Part shown: positions 10,441-14,531 of the stretch, piece by piece
Position numbering within the stretch: the stretch's first letter is position 1
Layout of the letters: each line of letters opens with the position of its first letter
The notes under the pieces: generated by a model
What the model was told of the DNA's origin: nothing
Databases searched by the model: none
Seen by the model: the letters and a program-made list of their open reading frames with translations, nothing else
Translations under genes and position numbers: made by a program
Source of the DNA: Actinomortierella ambigua
Lineage: Eukaryota; Mortierellomycota; Mortierellomycetes; Mortierellales; Mortierellaceae
Reading direction: 5' to 3'
DNA: 14,531 nt
Assembly: GCA_016098155.1 (NCBI GenBank)
Contig: JAAAJB010000753.1
Location: forward strand, 1-14,531

Positions 10441-10582
10441 GTAAGAATTCCTCCTTCGACTATAGCGCCCCATTTATACTCTCGTCTCCCGCACTCCCGT
10501 TGCTCTCTCATTTCCACCCTGTTCAGCTGAATTCTGATATTATCACTTCCCTCACTGATCCAATCCACGCCTCCTTCTTCAG
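10441..10582 (+). other. Possible 5'-UTR intron of the Cys-rich gene
   Basis: AAG|GTAAGA at 10441 is a strong donor. A pyrimidine-rich stretch with TTCTTCAG ends at 10582, 14 bases before ATG 10597, and CACTGAT near 10552 could serve as branch site. The TATA-like element at 10473 lies inside this interval, so the intron and that promoter element are alternative readings. Confidence 0.3.
10473..10478 (+). promoter_or_regulatory. TATA-like element upstream of the Cys-rich gene
   Basis: TTTATA lies about 120 bp before ATG 10597 and is followed by a CT-rich stretch up to the start codon. This arrangement resembles a fungal core promoter. Confidence 0.4.
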
Positions 10583-10596
10583 GGAGCAAGTATAGG

Positions 10597-13500
10597 ATGA
10601 AGTTCTCTTCCTCCGGGTTCGCTGCCTTGGCAGCGCTTGCCTGCAACATGTATTTGGTGGCCTCACCTGTAACTGCCATGAGCACATCTGAAGCTCAGCA
10701 TGTGTCGCACTGTGAACGTAGCCTGGAGCATGCTGCGGGTGACGAGGCCCAAGCGCTCTGGAGTCATGGGAGTCACAGGCCCCCAAAGCACTACAAGCAT
10801 CACAACAACAATCACTGCACCAGAAATCACAAGCACAACAGGCACTGCAACAAGAGTTGCCATAAGAATCACAAACACAACAAGAACTGCAGAAGGCCGA
10901 AGAATGGGAGCTGCCGAAATGCCAGTAAGTACCTTTTTTGCACGCTGCAATCAAGATAATTGATGTATATGTAATGGTCTCTTACTCTTTGGCTAGTTTC
11001 TCGTACGTGCTTTCACAGAATCGTACATCGGCTTGGTTTGCGACGGCGTTGTCATTGACCAGCTGACCTGCAGCAACACTCTCGATGCCGCTGTCGCCGA
11101 CATCAATGCTTTGAACAACGGCGGACTCAAGAACCACCGATATGTAGTGATGCAATCGCCTTGCTCGCCAAAGCTTCCTGATGGCTGCCAGCCTGTTCCT
11201 GAGCCTGCACCTCTGGTTGATAGCGAGAATGATATCGGCGCCGACGACGCCGTGTCATCCCTTGAAGAGATGCCGGCTGGTCTCCCTGCCGACCAGATTG
11301 CTCTTTGGAAGAAGAAGCATCATCACTGTCCCCGCTGCCATAAAAACCACGACGGTCCCTGTAACCAGGGCGGCGGCAGTGGCTCCCAGCACCCGTATGA
11401 AGATCTCTGCGTCGCCGTTGGTGAGTTCTGCGGCAACCAGCTCTTTGGATGCGACTTTATCAAGACTAGCCTGTATCGCTGTGACCAGATCGGCAAGCCT
11501 CCTTTCAGGATCCCCGACGACAAGAACAGGTGTGGTGGAACAGGGCCACCTGGCACGTGCGTATGCCCTGGCGACGGCAACCAGCCTGTGTGCGGCTACC
11601 AGCTGCACCTGTCTTGCAATGCCGATCCCCAGACCATCTACTACTGTCCCAATGGCAACAGCTCCACGCCGGTCCCGACCAAGTCGTGCAGTGGCATCAA
11701 CGAGTGTGTCTCTGCTCCAGGCGGCGCCCTTTGCAACGTCAAGTCAGAGTGCACCTGTACATCCACTGGCACTGTCTGCGGCAAGGAGTTCCCCGAGACC
11801 TGCAGCGTCCCGACTGAAGGCGTTTTCCAGTGCACCAAGGGTGGTGCACCTGAGCCTCAGCAGGATTGCCAGCTTACTGGTGGTATCTGTGTTGGTGTCA
11901 AGGAAGTCCCTGCTACCTCTGCCCAGAATGTTTTCACAGCCGCTGCTGCCAAGTGTCAGGCCTCTTGCACCTGTACTGGCTACGATGATGTCTGCGCATC
12001 GTCCTTGCCTTACGAGTGCGGTTTCGGTACGACGGCGCTACTCAGCTGCAGAGACGGACCTGGCAGCACCCCAGTGACTTCCGAGGTCTGCAAGGGAGGA
12101 TGTCAAACCATGTCCGGCGCCAGCCAATGCCCACTAGGACCAGTCGACAACCAATGCAAGTGCACATCCGATAGCACCGTCTGCGGCAAGGAGTTCCCCA
12201 CATCCTGCGGCTTCTCCACGGACGCCCTGTACAGCTGCAGTCGAGGTGAAGATCCTCTGTTTCAGCAGAGCTGCACCTCAGGCACCTCAGGCACGTGTGT
12301 TGGAGTCAGGGATAAAGCTTTGTTGGACGCTCAGAGTGTATTCACTGCTACCGCGGCCGCGTGCCAGGCATCGTGCAAATGCAGCAGCAGCGGCAATATC
12401 TGCGCTTCGTCTCTGCCATACGAATGTGGTTTCGGTACAATGGCGCTTCTCCGCTGTGATAGAGAGGGTAGCACTCCGGTGGCCATGGCAGCTTGTCAGA
12501 ATGGATGCACGACGACTACCAATGGAGACAGTCAATGCAAGACGGGACCAATCGGAGAAGAATGTCTATGTAGATCCACTGGTACCGTATGCGGCAAGGA
12601 ATTCCCTTCATCTTGCATGGTTCCCACAGAAGCCGTGTTCACTTGCAGCCGAGGCGGCGAACCTGTGCTCCAGAAGAATTGTGCCTCCGATACCTCTGGT
12701 ACCCCCGGTACTTGTGTTGGTGTCAGCGAAGTTGCTGCTACTGCCGATAGTGTTTTCACTGCTGCGTCTGCTACGTGCCAGGCATCTTGCAAATGCTCAA
12801 AAGCTGGGGACATCTGTGCATCGAGCCTGCCTTATGAGTGTGGTTTCGGCAATGCTGCTCTCCTCACATGTAGCGGAAAAGATAGCACTCCCACCGTCAA
12901 GGAGGTCTGCCAGAGTGGATGCACCACTGTTTCCGGTACTAGTGAGTGCCCGTCAGGTTCAGTCACCGATCCATGCAAATGCACAGAGAACGGAAATGTC
13001 TGTAGTCAGCAATTCCCAGCCTCTTGCGGTGTCCCTCAAAATGCACTGCTCTCATGCTCCAGTGGTGCATCCCCAACCTCGCAGGGGCCTTGCGCACCTG
13101 GCTCCTGTGTCGGAGTTCAAGGAGTGTCAGCAGCCGCTGCTGGTATCTTCACAGCTGATGATGCCAGGTGTCAGGCTTCTTGCACATGCAGTAAAGGTGG
13201 CGATATCTGCGCTTCATCTCTGCCATACGCATGTGGTTTCGGAAATACAGGGCTTCTCAGCTGTAGCGGTGCTGGTGCCACTCCAGTCACCAAAGAGGCC
13301 TGCACCGGTTCATGCCAGGTTAACTCCTCCGGCGCCCCTCAATGTACCACTTCACCTATCCCAGAGGAATGCAAATGCAAATCCACTGGTACTGTGTGTG
13401 GCAAGGAGTTCCCTCCATCTTGCAGTCTTGCTACAGAAGCCGTGTTCACTTGCAGTCGAGGCGGTACACCTGTGCTCCAGAATGATTGTGTCTCCGGTAC

Positions 13501-14531
13501 CTCTGGTACCCCCGGTACCTGTGTTGGTGTCGGCGAGGTTGCTGCTACTGCCGACAGCGTTTTCATTGCTGCTTCTGCTACGTGCCAGGCATCTTGCATA
13601 TGCTCAGCAGCTGGAGACATCTGTGCATCGAGCCTGCCTTATGAGTGTGGTTTCGGCACTTCTGCTCTCCTCACATGCAGCGGTAAAGGTAGTACTCCCA
13701 CTGTCAAGGAGGTCTGCCAGGGTGGATGCGCCACTGTATCCGGTGCTAGCTCGTGCCCATCGGGTCCAGTCACCGATCCATGCAAGTGCACAGAGAGCGG
13801 AACCGTGTGTGGCCAGCAATTCCCGGCCTCATGCGGTGTCCCTCAAGATGCATTGCTTACCTGCACCAGTGGTGCATCCCCAACCTCGCAGCAGACTTGC
13901 GCACCTGGCTCCTGTGTTGGAGTTCCAGGAGTGTCTGCAGCCGCTGCTGGTATCTTCACAGCTGATGATGCCAAGTGCCAGGCTTCGTGCAAATGCAGCC
14001 AAGGTGGCGATATCTGCGCTTCGTCTCTGCCATACGAATGTGGTTTCGGTACTACGAATCTACTCAGCTGTAGCGGCGCCGATGCCACACCAGTCACCAA
14101 AGAGGTCTGCACGGGTTCATGCCAGGTCAACTCCTCCGGCACCCCTCAATGTACCACATCACCTGTTCCGGAGGAATGCAAATGCAAATCCACTGGTACT
14201 GTGTGTGGCAAGGAGTTCCCTCCGTCTTGCAATCTTCCCACAGAAGCCGTGTTCACTTGCAGCCAAGGCAGTACACCTGTGCTCCAGAATGATTGTACAT
14301 CCGGTACCTCTGGTACCCCCGGTACCTGTGTTGGTGTCAGCGAAGTTGCTGCAACATGCCAGGCATCTTGCAATTGCTCAGCAGCTGGAGACATCTGTGC
14401 ATCGAGCCTGCCTTATGAGTGTGGTTTCGGCACTGCTGCTCTCCTCACATGCAGCGGTAAAGATAGTACTCCCACTGTCAAGGAGGTCTGCCAGGGTGGA
14501 TGCGCCACTGTCTCCGGTACTAGCCAGTGCC
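10597..14531 (+). CDS. Secreted Cys-rich modular repeat protein, 3' end beyond the window
   Basis: Exon 1 is 10597-10924. A 94-bp intron (GTAAGT...TTTCACAG, phase 1) leads to exon 2 from 11019, which is open without a stop to the right edge; 1280 residues are visible. Residues 1-27 form a signal peptide. Residues 57-98 are a His/Asn/Lys/Cys-rich stretch (12 His, and Cys 74, 84, 88 and 98), followed by an acidic linker and a second cluster KKKHHHCPRCHKNH. From about 11410 the protein consists of Cys-rich half-modules with the pattern C-x-C-x6-C-x7-C-x9-C, the first two degenerate, then seven full modules of 132-137 residues with about 16 Cys each. Signature strings are TVCGKEFP in the first half-module and ICASSLPYECGFG in the second. 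High even Cys content, secretion and Thr/Ser/Gly richness suggest a disulfide-bonded wall or surface protein. I do not recognise the family. The start is supported by the signal peptide and by frame continuity across the intron. Confidence 0.85.
11754..14531 (+). repeat. Tandem array of seven Cys-rich modules with an 807-bp doublet period
   Basis: The Cys codon of the T/N-V-C-G/S signature falls at 11777, 12182, 12590, 13001, 13397, 13808 and 14204 (steps 405, 408, 411, 396, 411, 396). The Cys of the D/N-I/V-C-A-S-S signature falls at 11993, 12401, 12815, 13208, 13622, 14015 and 14396. Modules 3, 5 and 7 resemble each other, as do 4 and 6, so every second module repeats at exactly 807 bp. Synonymous codons follow the same alternation: LPYE is CTG CCT TAT GAG in modules 3, 5 and 7 but CTG CCA TAC GAA in 2 and 6 (4 is the same except for its last codon). 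Modules 1 and 2 are more diverged. The array continues past the window end. Confidence 0.93.

Larger units (their letters stand above)
8876..10596. other. 1.7 kb divergent intergenic region between CotH and the Cys-rich gene
   Basis: No protein-coding or RNA gene can be supported. The part next to CotH is purine-rich on the plus strand (pyrimidine-rich leader for CotH), with no clear TATA box. Notable items are an 8-bp inverted repeat at 9388-9411, an A9 plus CA microsatellite at 9701-9731, and a CT-rich leader with a TATA-like element and a possible 5'-UTR intron before 10597. The ORFs present are short, lack recognisable motifs and are not joined by convincing splice sites. The region most likely carries the two promoters. 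Confidence 0.6.

Noticed and set aside
11181..12077. 298-residue plus-strand ORF in another frame of the Cys-rich gene
   Set aside because: It overlaps the frame that continues the signal-peptide exon and shows the conserved Cys spacing; its own translation is biased A/S/P/R sequence without structure.
12532..14394. Three near-identical minus-strand ORFs (12532-12813, 13339-13620, 14146-14394)
   Set aside because: They are antisense shadows of the repeated modules. Their 807-bp spacing and the 33-bp shorter last copy follow from the sense array.
11754..14531. CRISPR-like or satellite DNA array
   Set aside because: The repeats are long, in frame and conserve Cys codons, with no short repeat/spacer structure; this is protein-coding repetition in a eukaryotic gene.

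Overview
This window is nuclear DNA of a filamentous fungus. Genes lie on both strands, are interrupted by short GT-AG introns (94-132 bp), end near AATAAA signals, and are read with the standard code. A CotH-type spore-coat kinase-like protein with a signal peptide and a GPI-type tail points to the Mucoromycota, most likely Mortierellomycotina or Mucoromycotina. That placement is inferred from gene content and was not tested against any database.

Layout: (1) 65-4333 (+), a very large inositol hexakisphosphate kinase (KCS1 family), two exons, about 1383 residues, whose IPK catalytic core is split by long low-complexity inserts. (2) 4834-6109 (-), a two-exon, 386-residue FAD-dependent monooxygenase of the PHBH/TetX fold, convergent with KCS1; its single intron contains an 18-copy GA microsatellite next to a run of ten G. 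(3) 6700-8875 (-), a three-exon, 638-residue secreted and probably GPI-anchored CotH protein. (4) 8876-10596, a 1.7 kb divergent intergenic region with no gene I can support. (5) 10597 to the right edge (+), the first 1280 residues of a secreted Cys-rich modular protein that is still open at the window end.

The most unusual item is gene 5. After a signal peptide and a His/Asn/Lys/Cys-rich stretch it carries a nested repeat array. Half-modules of about 65 residues share the exact pattern C-x-C-x6-C-x7-C-x9-C. They pair into modules of 132-137 residues, and the modules pair into a doublet repeating at exactly 807 bp. I do not recognise it as a known family. It lies head-to-head with the CotH gene. 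Because bacterial CotH is a Ser/Thr kinase for neighbouring repetitive coat proteins, a fungal cell-surface kinase-substrate pair is a testable, unproven idea. The KCS1 and monooxygenase genes look like unrelated neighbours, with no evidence of a shared pathway.
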